Shown here: piece by piece, positions 12,685 through 24,405 of the stretch
Layout of the letters: every line of letters starts with the position of its first letter
How positions within the stretch are numbered: the stretch's first letter is position 1
Source of the DNA: Acanthornis magna
Lineage: Eukaryota; Chordata; Aves; Passeriformes; Acanthizidae
Reading direction: 5' to 3'
NCBI GenBank assembly: GCA_036785705.1
Contig: JAWUZG010000001.1
Span: 186,001-250,000 of the forward strand
Length of the DNA: 64,000 bases
The notes under the pieces: generated by a model
Told to the model about the DNA's origin: nothing
The model's input: the letters and a program-made list of their open reading frames with translations, nothing else
The model's database searches: none
Program-made: the position numbers and the translations under genes

Positions 12685-12960
12685 TGCCATTTGCAAACTG
12701 CTGGAGGCTCCTCTGGAGACCATCTGCTCCAATCCCCCTGTTCAAGTAGGACCAGCTCAACCTCAGGGCTGTGTCCAATTGGGTTTTCAACATCTCCACG
12801 GATGGAGAGTCCAAAACCTCTCCAGACAACCTGTAGCGGTGCTTGATCACCCTCTCAGTAAAAAGATGTGTTTTTCTTGTCATGTTTAAATGGGACTTCC
12901 TGTGTTTCACGGGAGCTTGACCACTCCCCAAAATCCTGTTGTGAAACTCTCAGAGGAAAG
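12685..12960 (-). mobile_element. CR1 LINE fragment
   Basis: Minus-strand CR1 interior: 'agaccatctgctccaatccc', 'aggctgtgtccaattgggtt', 'caacatctccacggatggag', then the 'cctctccagacaacctgt' and 'caccctctcagtaaaaag' blocks and 'tgggacttcctgtgtttca'. Lacks the 3' terminal repeats. Lies 80 bp from the LTR at 11970-12607. Confidence 0.9.
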
Positions 12961-13107
12961 AGACTGCAAAATATCTCAGCCTGAGCTGCAGAAACTTCTT
13001 ACTTCAGCTCAGAAGGACCAAATTTGCAGCCCAAGAACAGGTGAAAATTACAACTTCCATCCCCACATGAAATTTTCTTTCCTGCCTACATAGCTGCAAA
13101 AGTCAAC

Positions 13108-13243
13108 TTTTTTCCTTCTTTTGTTTTAGGTTTATTGTTGTTGTTGTGGCTTTTTGTGGGTTTTTTTTTGGTTGTTGTTTGGTTTTTTTGGTTGTTTTGA
13201 TTTGGTTTTTTCCAGGTTTTTTTTGGTTTTTTTTTTTTTGTTC
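13108..13243. repeat. T/G-rich low-complexity tract
   Basis: Runs of T broken by GG or GTTG (for example GTTGTTGTTGTGG, then T8-T13 runs). No fixed unit length, so low complexity rather than a true tandem repeat. Confidence 0.92.
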
Positions 13244-13841
13244 AGGGACACTGTAAAATAGACTGGCTGATAGGACATGAAGATTCCTGATTGCTCCAAG
13301 CATTTTAGGAGACATTACAGCTGCAGTTGCAGCTATCCTGCCTTAAATATTGCATTTAAGTCTATTTCATAAATGACCTTTTCAAGGGAGAGGCTAAAAG
13401 AGACGGCACAGGGCTGATTTAAAATTTTCTCTTCAATGCTTCTAACCAAAACACGACAGTAGGAGGCACATGAAATTGTGTCTGAGTTTTCACCTGTCAG
13501 ACTCAGAAAAAGCCTCACCCTTATGCTAAAAGCACTGATCCTGCAGCAATTTGCATGTGAGGGCTCTCGCAGACTTTCTGTGAGTTTTGTGCGTGTTCAG
13601 TCTCATATTGGTGCCCCAGCCAGCAGGCAAGGATCCCTCTGCCCTTTGGCAGATGGCACTGAAACCTCCCAGTCCCATGGCAGGAGCCAGGATCTTGGAG
13701 TCAACAGCAGGTCCTTCCTTCGGGACTGCAGAACCAGACTTCCCTGCTTTCACAGATTTCACAGACCTAAAACCAAAGCAAATTAATTCCCAGTTCTAAT
13801 CTGATCCCTCACGCACCGGCACAGGGTTGGATTTTACGCAG

Positions 13842-14550
13842 TGTCTTGGTTTGAAAGACAGGTGTCTGCTAAGGAAGGTGGGAACCTTCCTTGGAATAGA
13901 GAATGTGAACCCCCTCCCTCCGAATTATTATAACTTTGGAATCAAGGGCTTTCAGGCAAAGATATGGGAAAAGAAATAACAGTTCTTTACTAATAGTTAG
14001 AGCAAGACAATAACACAGAAATGATTGTTCAAATAGCCAAAGTCAGAATCCAACCTGCACCCTGTTAGGGTGGTGCTGCAGTGCAGTTCAATGGTGCTGC
14101 AGTCCCGTTGGAGTGATGGATGTGCTCTTGTTGGAGTGGTGATCTTGTGGAAAGGTCTCGTCGGTCTCTGGAGGTCCAGTGGTGGCTCTTGAGCTCTTCT
14201 CCTCTGGGAATCAGTGGGAAAGGTACCCTGGTGTTGCAGGGTCTCAGTTTATGTGCAGGTAGGAGTGTTCAGCTCCTCCCCTCTGGGCAGGGCATCTCAC
14301 AATGGCTGATGGAATCTTAGGAGTCACTCCTGGAGCCCTCGATGGCCATGAGCAGAGATAGCCCCGATGGTGTTAGCAGGGCTGGGTCACTCCTGGGGAC
14401 ATTGATGGCCATGAGCAGAGATAGCCCCGATGGTGTTAGCAGGGCTGGCTCATGCTGACATAAAGAACACTGCCTCACCTGTTTTAACAGCTTCTGGAGA
14501 TGGGAATAGAATACAGACTTTTGGTTACACCTTCCATGTAACCTAGGACA
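13842..14550 (-). mobile_element. Solo ERVL-like LTR with 5-bp target-site duplication
   Basis: Bounded by TGTCTTGGTT at 13842 and AACCTAGGACA ending 14550, which are imperfect terminal inverted repeats. Exact 5-bp duplications CGCAG flank it (13837-13841 and 14551-14555), as expected for ERVL-type elements. The segment 'gacaggtgtctgctaaggaa' followed by 'ccctccctccgaattattat' matches, from memory, a family very common in songbirds. Minus orientation is inferred because 'gttctttact' reads as a decayed poly(A) signal on the minus strand; this is less certain than the boundaries. Contains an internal 63-bp duplication. Confidence 0.88.
14323..14448. repeat. 63-bp tandem duplication inside LTR
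   Basis: Two 63-bp copies (14323-14385 and 14386-14448), each beginning GTCACTCCTGG and ending AGCAGGGCTGG. The last 40 bases are nearly identical; differences cluster in 'agccctc' versus 'ggacatt'. Confidence 0.95.
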
Positions 14551-14978
14551 CGCAGATACTCGGAGTTGGAAACCTTCAAGTGACCCAGTCAGAAGGTGCT
14601 TTACGACCCCGTGCAGGGGCGGAGAGAATGAACTCTCCTAGCTCATCTGCAGCACAGAGGGAGGGAGAAATCATCTGTTACATCGAGTCAGGCACCTGGA
14701 AGGAATGGATGAGCTTCAGGGCACACAAAGCCTCTGTCAGATTTTTTCCAAGCAATTAAAGCCACCAGACAGGAAGCAGAACTCCTGTGGTAAGAACATT
14801 ACTGGGAGAGTCCTCCTTCCCTCTTTACCAGCTGGGTGAGGCTGATGATGTGAAAGCCCAGGCATGGGGAAAAGGGAACTCTCTTCTCTTGGATAACAAC
14901 ATGTCCTTGGAGGCAGAAGAGGGGGTAGCATGGGTTGGTTGACAGCTCGTGGCTGCTGAGCATCCTGTGAAATGATGA

Positions 14979-15146
14979 GGCCCAGAAAAACTGTGAATTC
15001 CCATCACTGAAAGCGTCCAAGGCCAGGCTGGACACGGCTTGGATCAGCCTGGGACAGTGCAAAGTGTCCCTGCCCATGGCAGGGGTGGCACTGAATGAGT
15101 TTTAAGGTCCCTTCCAACCCAAACCAGTCTGTGATCCTATGATTTT
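14979..15146 (+). mobile_element. CR1 LINE 3'-end fragment
   Basis: Plus-strand CR1 tail: 'gtccaaggccaggctggaca', 'ggcttggatcagcctggga', 'gtgtccctgcccatggcagg', 'ggtcccttccaacccaaacc' and the terminal 'gtgatcctatgatttt'. Complete 3' end. Confidence 0.95.
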
Positions 15147-16068
15147 AAGAACTGATGAAATTTTTATTTTTTTCTCCAGTCTGTTCTCATCACACCACTG
15201 ACCATCTCAGAGCACCACAGTGGCAGCTGGCACTGATGGACACTCTTCCAGAGTGTTTTGGGAAAGTTCAAGAGGTAAGAAATCTTTGGATGACAAACTG
15301 GAAGGTGAAGATGGCAGTTCCGGGCAGCCTGACCAGGCCACTGCTGCTGTGGGGCACAAACCTGAGCCTCTTCCTGCACAAACACTGACCTGGCACCACT
15401 CACCAGCCCTAAATGATTTACAAAACAGTTCTGCCCAGGAAACACACAAACCTGAGCAAGTCGTATGCATTATTTATAGCAATTTCCTTGAATTCCAGAT
15501 GCTCATCACAATTCATTTGCATCTCATTCAGCACAACTCAAGATCGCCAAAGGCTGTACAAGGGCTCGAATTTCAACCATATGCCAGGGCTTTATGACCA
15601 ACACGACTCTGCAAACACCTGGAAAGGTCACGGAGGGTTTGCTCTCCCTGCATGTTCCTGTACCTCTTGCAAGCCCCGTCTGACCTCTCTTGTACAAACA
15701 CATGCCAGGAAAATGCTGATGTCTTTGGGAGATCTCTGCCTCATTTTTCCTAGAAGAAGCAAAGCCACAACACCTCAGCCAGGCTGCAGGTTCTCTACTG
15801 CTTTCAGGTGCTGCAGCACTGTCCTACAGAGGTGTCCGTCAGGGAGGTGGAGGATTTTATTCCAGACCTATTGAATCTATGTGGGTTTTAGCCTGGTTCC
15901 AGTCACTTCAAATCCTGCAGTAAATGAGGGCAGCTCAGCGAGCCACCAGCTCAAGCTTCAGCCTCAGTTGTAGCATTTTAACAACCACAATGTGGAGAGA
16001 AAGATTTTATTTCACAGCTCTGTAAAATCATATTACTCTGAGAGGCCAAAGCAGAGTGAGGGAGTTCA
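15147..16068. other. Unique non-coding sequence
   Basis: No repeat or exon recognised. Overlapping open frames of 125-153 codons on the plus strand have no known domain. Confidence 0.5.
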
Positions 16069-16145
16069 TACAATCACAGAGTCACGGAATGGCTTGGGTT
16101 GAAAGAGACCTCAGATGTCACCCAGCTCCAGCCTCTCCATGGGCA
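16069..16145 (-). mobile_element. CR1 LINE 3'-end fragment (short)
   Basis: 'caatcacagagtcacggaat', 'ggcttgggttgaaagagacc' and 'tcacccagctccagcct' are the reverse complement of a CR1 terminus. About 75 bp. Confidence 0.85.
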
Positions 16146-17774
16146 GAGTTGTGCCTCAGTTTCCCCATCTCTCAAATGGAGCTGATGCCATTTCTTTTCT
16201 CCAAACCAATGCCTGCAGGGCTGAACTGTAGTCTGAGATGCTCAGCCCTCGGTCAGCTGTGGAGCAAAGAGCAGAGCAGAGCTCTCAGTGCTGTCTGAAG
16301 CAGGGTAAAGTGGAGTCATTTCCTCTCATAATCTCATAGCGTTCTCTGGATTTTCCTCCTTGGCATCTCTGCATCTCCCAAATGCCTCACGATGCGGTCC
16401 AGACCTCGCCAAGGCTGGTAGGCAACACCTGCCCACGACAGTATATTCCTCTCCTGGCACTTCCCAGCCTCCCAGATCATATTTTTTTCATGCTTTGGAT
16501 TTGTTCTCTTGCAGATTTACACACCCAGAGCAGACCAGTGGATTCTGTGTATCCCTCGTGCTTGAATTTGCTGTTTTTCTAACAGCTCTGAGATGCCACC
16601 TGACGCACACACCTTTTCTCCAACAGCCATCCACGTGCCTCCCCCCAAAAAACAAACACTGAATCACTGCTAATTGAAAATAAATTGAGTTTGAAAAAGA
16701 CAGGAGACATCTGCATATGATGTTGTTTTATTATTACAATTAGGCAAATGAGGTTTTCAAGCAAACTTGAAATAAATTTGGGAGAATTTATGCCAGCATT
16801 AAGTCAAACATAATAAAAAGCCTTTAGCAGGGTTGGGTTGGGATTTTTTGGGCTTTTTTGCAGCAAAGGAAATCCGTTTAGTGTTTTATTCGGACAGGAA
16901 TGGTTGAGTGAGGTGATTTCTTCAGGCATTCGAAGAATTCAAATGCCCCTTAGGAAGCTGGGGTTGGCTGGGGAAAATGATGAGCATTTTGCTGTGCTCG
17001 TGGCTTTTTGGGAAAGAAAGCCCAGATGCAGGAAGCTTAAACTTCCTGCCTAAATTCCCTATTTGTTTGAGACTCAGCCACTCAAACAGCTTCAGGAAAG
17101 TGCTACAGAGGGAGCTATGGAGAGAGTCAGTCCATAAGGAATACCGGGCATAAGGACTTGTTGGGAATTGAGTGGGGCTGAATGAAGGCTGCAAATGTTT
17201 ATAGGGAACTGGAGTTATTCTGTGAAATTGTCCCTCAAGGGCTGGAAACTTGCAAATGCTGGTAGGAATTTAAAGCAAGAGCACCTCCCAGCCAAAACTC
17301 GTGCATGCACACACACACAGAGAAACTCCAAATAAAATCAGAGACAAACTCCAGATATTTGGCAGATCTCTGTGTAAATACTGTAAAACCGTGTTAAATT
17401 TTATTATAAATTATCTCCCTGCGGTAGCATTTGTACTTTCCCATTCTGCATTACAGCCAGGGCCACACACAGTCCCAGGATCGTGCTGGAGACCCTGGAG
17501 AGCTGCTGAGATTCCCAGGACAGATCAGGTCTGCTTTCCATACACAAACCACCAGGACCGCTCCAAAATCAGGTGTCAGGGGTTAACAGGAGCCAGGCGC
17601 TCTGCCCCGTGTCTGCTGCATGTCAGCAAAGAAGCCTTGGCTTTGTCAGAGCCCGGATCTTTATTGTTGTTGATGTCTGGAGAGGCCTTGTGCTTGGAGA
17701 GGTTGCGGAAGGAGGGGGAATTCTGGGAATATCCATACCGCAGCCTGACAGCTCAGCATGGCCAATGTGACAAA
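16146..17774. other. Unique non-coding sequence
   Basis: No recognisable element apart from a short CA run near 17309-17320. An open frame of 158 codons (17301-17777) has no known domain. Confidence 0.5.
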
Positions 17775-17908
17775 TGAAATCAGAGAATCACAGGGAATTG
17801 GGTTGGAAGGGACCTTAAGGACCATCCAGTGCCACCCCTGCCGTGGCCAGGGACACCTTCCACTGTCCCAGGGTGTTCCAAACCCTGTCCAACCTGGCCT
17901 CGGATGCT
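17775..17908 (-). mobile_element. CR1 LINE 3'-end fragment
   Basis: Minus-strand CR1 tail: 'cagagaatcacagggaattg', 'ggttggaagggaccttaagg', 'ggacaccttccactgtccca', 'ccaacctggcctcggatgc'. It stops abruptly where the next element starts. Confidence 0.93.
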
Positions 17909-18300
17909 TCTGATGCCTGAACAGGGCTTACCTGAAACAGGGGCCAGACAAAGTTAGGAGAATAAAAAGCAGATTAATTTATTAAAGGCCTTTAGGTACA
18001 TTCAGAGCAGATAGAGCCTACTCGAGAGGCCACACCCAAAATGAACAGCGAGTCATGAGTTCTTCACATTTGATCAGTTCTGTCCATTAACATATTGGGC
18101 CTCAATTCTCCAATTACACCTTCAGGTGATGATGTCAACCACCCCAAGCTTGCTCCCCACAGTTCACTGTTATTTAGATATTTTGGGGCTCTGAGGCAGC
18201 GAAGTGTCCTTGGATTTTCCAACTGAGAGGAATTGTTCTGTGTGAAATGCTGTGAACAGAGGTTTTTAGCACTTTATATGGAGCCTAGAGCTACACACCA
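17909..18300 (-). mobile_element. Probable LTR of an endogenous retrovirus
   Basis: Abuts the CR1 at 17775-17908 at 'cttc|tgatgcctgaac'. On the minus strand it has an AATAAATTAATCTGC poly(A)-type region followed by a 'tttgtctggcccctg' terminus, which fits an LTR. The combination 'aggcctttaggtacattcag' plus 'aggccacacccaaaatg' resembles a songbird LTR family I recall. I could not find a matching target-site duplication or resumption of the CR1, so the far boundary is uncertain. Confidence 0.5.
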
Positions 18301-19454
18301 AAACTACAGATACATGAAAAATAGAAGTTAAGAATCCTTACGGCATCAATGTCAGGGAGACAGTTATCTTCACATGGAAAAACCTCATAAAAATGTTTAA
18401 AAATTAAAGAAAGATGGACACATTCAAATAACAAACAAGCCACCTGCTTGTAGCCACAGCAGAACTTGCCAGGCTGCATTTCCCAGCTCACTCACACCTG
18501 TACTTGCAGCTACAACTTTCAGGAAAAACAGACCAAAGATGCAGAGCAGGGAATAGCTCCGGATGCTCTGCCAGGGCTGTCTCTCCCAACACCTGTCCTG
18601 TGAGGAGGTCACAGATATCCTGCCAGGCCAGATTTCGTGCCACCTCACACAGTTTCCTTGATCTGTTTTTGATGGGGACTTGAACTGATCATCCCTTGAA
18701 TGTTCCTCTTTCCATCCAGCAAAAGGATCAAGGCTTGGTTGGACACAGGTGGATCTCCCTTCAAGCCAGATGAATCTTCAGCAGAAGTACCCCAGGGCTG
18801 TCTAGGAACAAAAAAAGAGAAAAAAAAGAAAGGACAGAGCACAAAGAGGGACAGGAAAGGTTTGGGAAGGAGAAGGGAGAGGGCACATTTTATTATGGTA
18901 GAAGAAAGGCAGAGTCAGAATGACACTGCAGAGGAAAAGCATCGAATGAGGAGAGGTTTGAGCTTAGCTCTGCTGCTGTCAGGAAACCTTGAGCTGTGCT
19001 GGAAGGAGGTGTTAGAGGACTCCACAGCTCGTGAGCAGCAAATCCTGATGTTTTCTATCCATTATTTCACTTCAGCTTTGTCCTGGAGACTCTGAGTGCA
19101 TAAATATCGTAACCAAGGCATGATGCTCCTCATCAACAACATCTCTACTGTCCACACTGTAAAAGTAGACAGGAAAAGTTTCATATCTAAGACAAACATC
19201 ACAGTTAAGCTATTTCTGGCCTAACTAAGCTGTGACTACACCAAGCACTGAGCACAGGCTAAACCCTTGGCAATGGCTCTGTGTCCAGACAGGATTTTCC
19301 TGAACCCCACCCCAGCCCAGCTCAGGGTCTGTCCCATCAGGAAAACCCTGCGATGTGGGCACAAAGAGAGCTCAGCTGTGTGGCCGCAAGGTATGAAGTG
19401 CCAGACGGCCTCAGGATCAGAGAAGTGCCCCGGATGGTTTTGTTTCCAGTTTCT
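18301..19454. other. Unique non-coding sequence
   Basis: No repeat or exon recognised; A-rich around 18808-18840. Confidence 0.5.
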
Positions 19455-19790
19455 CACAGAATCACAGAATCACCAGGTTGGAAGAGACCTTCAAGGTCAT
19501 CGAGTCCAACCCATGTCCCAACCCTCAACTAAACTAAACCATGGCACCGAGTGCCACATCCAATCTCCTTTTAAACACGTCCAGGGATGGTGATTCCACC
19601 ACCTCCCCGGGTAGACCATTCCAATATTTTATCACTCTTTCTGTAAAAAACTTTTTTCTAATATCCAACTTATATTTTCCTTGGTGCAACTTAAGACTGT
19701 GTCCTCTTGTTCTGTCAGTTGTTGCCTGGATAAAGAGACCAACCCCCACCTCACTACAACCACCTTTCAAGACCACCTTTCTCTGTGAGC
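19455..19790 (-). mobile_element. CR1 LINE 3'-end fragment, older subtype
   Basis: Minus-strand CR1: 'cacagaatcacagaatcacc', 'aggttggaagagaccttcaa', 'accatggcaccgagtgccac', 'cgtccagggatggtgattcc', 'accacctccccgggtagacc', 'cttaagactgtgtcctcttg'. About 335 bp with an intact 3' terminus. The minus-strand frame across it (19534-19776) encodes relics of the CR1 tail (…[20 protein letters not shown]…), not a cellular gene. Confidence 0.94.
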
Positions 19791-21147
19791 TCTGCAGCCC
19801 CAGAGCTCCTCATTACCCACCCTCACCCCCAGCACTGCGTTCCCCTCTGTTCCCCTCCTCGCAGGAGGCTGCTGCGGCTCCGTTTGCTCCGCAGCCTGGT
19901 ATTTGCAGAGGTTTTCCAGGAGGCAGATGTAATCTCTCTCCTGGCTTCCCAGGAGAGCTCCCAGCTAGCAGATCTGCGCCGAGGCCACAACACAGACCTT
20001 TTGCTACCTTTATCTACCCAAACAGAATTTATGAGCAGAGAGAAAGTCAGAGACCACCTTATTCTTTAGCCTGAGGTCGCAGGAGTCTGGTTTCCTGCAG
20101 CTTGGTCATATGAGACTGAAACTGTGGCAGCCTCACAGCTAAGAGGGTTTTGCTGCAGCCTTAAAATAGAAAAATAAGGAAAAAAAAAAAAAGCTGGATT
20201 GTTATTGTTTGGGGGAAAAAAAGGAAAGCAACTTTCTGTCATTTTGACAAGGTCACATGACGGAGGCCCCTGAAAAATATTCGCAAAGTTGCAGCAAGCA
20301 AAGCTTCCAAGTGACAAAGCCATAGCAACCCGTGCCAGAGACCAAAGGCTATGATCAATGTTTGCAATTAAAATCTCCTTTGTTTCGTGCTATTCACACA
20401 CAGCAACCCTTACATTTTGGCCATCGGAGCGTACTCCATGAAATGTTGAGCCGGGGCTTTGTTCTGTGCCCTGTTCATTCTCTTTAGGCAGGAAACAAGA
20501 GCCATCCCAGCCAGACAATTGTCTGAACCCTGCTGGCTTTTGTTTTTCAGCAGCAGCAGTGAACACGAGGTCCCCCCCTCGCCTTTATTTTTTAATTCCC
20601 CACAATACACCCTTCAAAACTAAATTAGCAATGTATACTCTAATTGTGTTTTCAGAGGCGCAACAATGCGGGCGCAGGGAGAGAACAATGCAGAGGCTTG
20701 TTATTAAGGGAAAAAAAATAATTAAAATCTCAACAGAGATGATGCTTGGGTTGGACAAGAAAAAAGAAAAAGAAAAAAAGGAGTTTGAGCACATTTTTAT
20801 TTCCATGCCTGCCTTTTGTAGGAGCTTTGCCTAATAACAGGTTGGTTTGATTTAAACACAAACAAACAAGGAGTGTTCTCCCAGAGTTTCTCTTTGGAAA
20901 CTGTACCAGGCAGAGCCCCTCAGCTTGGGGCAGAACTGCCCCAATCAGCTCTAGGGTGGGGCAGCTAAAATCCCTCTATCTTCATGATGATCTGCCCTTC
21001 CTCTCTCACACCCCACGGGAAGGACCTCCAGTGCTGCAGAACAACTCTGTCAGTTTGAACCTTAAGATCTGGTAGAAATGTAAAGCTATTATCTCCTAGC
21101 AAATACATCATCCTCCCGAAAGAGAGTAAAAGGAAAGGAGAGTCTGG
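19791..21147. other. Unique non-coding sequence with A-rich patches
   Basis: No exon recognised. A-rich runs at about 20178-20193 and 20755-20780. Otherwise anonymous. Confidence 0.5.
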
Positions 21148-21420
21148 GGAATTAGGGACAAATCAGCCTGACTTCAGTGCTCAGAAAAATCTTGGAGTGA
21201 AGAGTCAAGCAATCTGTCTCTTAACACCTAGAAAATGGCGAGGGGATAAGTAGCATCCGGCCTCAATTTCCAAGGAACAAACCACATCCAACCACCCTAA
21301 TTTCCTCCTGTGACAGTGTAATGATCCTCACGGGTCAGGGGAGCAGCAGCAGATGTGAGACAGCTTAACCTCAGCAAAGCTCTTGACATGATCACGCAAC
21401 ATCCTCTCCATCAATAAATG
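21148..21420 (+). pseudogene. Old CR1-like reverse-transcriptase remnant
   Basis: Plus-strand nucleotide order matches the reverse-transcriptase part of old CR1-type LINEs: 'acaaatcagcctgacttcag', 'aacaaaccacatccaaccac', 'cctaatttcctcctgtgaca', then 'acctcagcaaagctcttgac' (equivalent to the DFSKAFD motif) and 'catgatcacgcaacatcctc' (TVPHDIL). No continuous frame remains. It probably extends to about 21545, where 'ggggttccctct' occurs, and is then separated from a CR1 3' end (22177-22233) by a GGAA expansion. Confidence 0.7.
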
Positions 21421-21570
21421 CCTCAGCTACTCGATCACCCCAAACCGGCAATTGGTGTCATCAAAAATCAGCCAGAAAAATTGGGGGAGTGGGCAAAAGG
21501 TCCATTTGGGGTTCCCTCTCTACCACACTTCATCTTGTTGTGTCAAATACCTTGGGGAGCTGCCAGGGGG

Positions 21571-22130
<560 letters not shown>

Positions 22131-22176
22131 AGTTGGAGACCTGGTTGGAGTCTGGAGCACAGCCAGCATGAGGAAA

Positions 22177-22233
22177 AGAGGTTGGAGCTGATGACCCCAC
22201 CAGTCCCTTCTGACCTTGACCATCCTGTAATTC
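22177..22233 (+). mobile_element. CR1 LINE 3'-terminal remnant
   Basis: 'aggttggagctgatgacccc' followed by 'agtcccttctgaccttgacc' and 'atcctgtaattc' is the CR1 terminus on the plus strand. It is probably the tail of the same insertion as 21148-21420. Confidence 0.7.
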
Positions 22234-23174
22234 CCTGGAGGACATGGCAGACCAGTGGTCAGAAACACTGACCATTTAATGTTCATTTCCCCAGAGTGCA
22301 GGTGGTGAGATGCAAATGCTCAAAGGCATCTCCAAAGCACCAAAAATACCCCCAAAACCATGTCCATGTCTCCTCTGACACCTGCAGGTCTTTCTGTTGA
22401 AGTGATGGGATGGATCTGCAGACCCTGGTGGGGAGGCAGAACTGATCCTGACTTTCTACTTGAAAGGAAAATGCAAATCATTGACTAAAAACACAATGCA
22501 GAATTCTGAAAGTTTTTCCAATCCCACACTGGCCTTGGGACTGATGGAAAAACATCATTGCTGGATTGGAAAATGAAAAAAAATAAGGGATGAAAGAAAA
22601 TATTTCACATCTGGCTTCAAGACACATTTAAAAATAAAGTTTGAACCCCCAGACATTGAGATTGAAGTAAAATACCAACTCCCTTCCCTCCTGCACTCAA
22701 ATTGGGAGATATTGATGGCTTAAAGACCTTGTCTTAATTTTCTCCATGACTAATCTATTCAGTTTTCACTTAAGGAACCCTCTGTGGTATAATGAGACAG
22801 CTGTTGCCTTCTATCCCTCCCCCAACTCCCCCAGCTAGGAAATTAAATTTAAAACCACTGCTTTAAATAGGCCTGGCACTGTCTCATCTCCTCTTGAGCT
22901 GCTCTGGGAGCTTCTTATCCATAAGTGCAGGTGTCAGGTCAATCAAAATTCACCCAGCTCTTCAGGCCTGCCCAAGTCAGTGATTTGTAAAGAAATGGAG
23001 ACATAAAACTTCTAGATCTCACCCCTGTGGGCTGTGCATTGAGTTGGGTTTATTGGTTGTTTATTTGTTTGTTTGTTTCTAAGTGGTAGATGAGTTTGCT
23101 TTGGGGTTTTAAGGGAGTTTATAGGATTCTAGATGAGGTTATATCAGAATAGAGATAAGGAAAGGGGTTTTTTT
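22234..23174. other. Unique non-coding sequence
   Basis: No element recognised. A short TTTG repeat (TTTGTTTGTTTG) occurs near 23063-23078. Confidence 0.5.
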
Positions 23175-23310
23175 TATGATGAAGGACCCTAAAGGTCATC
23201 TAATTCCAACCCCTCTGCCATGGGTAAACTTCTACTAAACCATTTTTCTCAAATCCCATCGTGCCTGGCCCTAAACTCTTCCAGGGATGGGACACAGCCA
23301 CAGCTGGGAG
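23175..23310 (-). mobile_element. CR1 LINE 3'-end fragment, degenerate
   Basis: Minus-strand CR1: 'aaggaccctaaaggtcatct', 'aattccaacccctctgccat', 'ctaaaccatttttctcaaat' and 'cttccagggatgggacacag'. Clearly older than the copies with intact blocks. Confidence 0.83.
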
Positions 23311-24289
23311 TCACGAAATTCCCTCTGCTTGGTTACACCAAACTGCTCTGGACTAAAACCTCGTGTTTATTGCTGTCCCCCACGGTGGGATCTGCTGGCT
23401 CAGAGTGGACACTCAGTGTCCCAGGGCCACCAGAGAGGGTGGCAGACCATCCTCACCCTGCAGGTTTGGAGACCTGGCCTCAAAAAAGCGCTTCAGTCAG
23501 AAGTGCCTTGGCAATGGCTCCACTAATGACTCTGCTCCAGACAGAAAATGAGAGGCATTCGAATGTAACATGGGGAAATATTCCTTTGCTTCTCATTTCG
23601 ATGCTGTGATTGGGAGAAAATCACGTGAGCAATGACAGAGTTTCTGCAGACTTCACCTTTTGTGTGAACAATGTGGTTTAGACTCTCACCTGGGCCCCCC
23701 TTTCATGCTGCTCCCCTCTATTCCTTGTGCATTTCCCTTCTCTCACTTATTTTTAACTCCCTTTGATCTCCCCGCAGTGTTTCGTAGCCTGTTTAGCTCC
23801 GTTCTCCACTTGAGCCAAACCAGTCCCATTAAAAGAAATTTTGCTTAAAGGAAAGAAATACAGAGCACAGGGGAATGGCACTGTCACAATCTGTCCCTAA
23901 ATTTCCGAGGGGTTGGCTGGAGAGTTTTTGGGTCAAGGAGCCACCCTTTTTCTGGGATAATTCACACCCATTCACATCCCATAGTTACCTATTTTACCCT
24001 AAGAAGTTCAGAGCATCTTCTGTAGGATTCCTCACCTGTCAGATTCTCCCAATAACTCTGGCAGCACCAGAGACTGCTTCAGGGACCTCAGGCAGCCGGA
24101 AAATCCACTCTCCCAGAATAAAACATTGTGGGAAAAAACTTAAAATAGACTTTTCACTGATTTTTTTGACCTCTCATCTAACTATATTACACCAAAAAGG
24201 GACCCAAAGTAAGCCCAGCAGAGGCTCCAGCTCCATGGACAGCTATATTCCTAAGAAAAAACAGATATTACATTGCATATTTTACGCCA
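23311..24289. other. Unique non-coding sequence
   Basis: No element recognised. The 230-codon open frame at 23875-24567 is the longest non-repetitive frame in the window but has no domain, is unsupported by splice-site context, and runs through the tandem repeat that follows. Confidence 0.5.
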
Positions 24290-24405
24290 TATTTTTATTG
24301 ACCAAGTCCTTCCTTGTACCATATTTCTATGAAATATCCTTATGTCATATCTTTATGGAATATCCTCATCTCATTTCTTTTTATGGCATTTCCTTATGGC
24401 ACATG
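24290..24405. repeat. Degenerate ~28-bp tandem repeat
   Basis: Three to four diverged units of the form 'tcatatctttatggaatatcc' with variants 'catatttctatgaaatatcc' and 'catttctttttatggcattt'. Unit spacing is about 27-30 bp. Confidence 0.7.
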
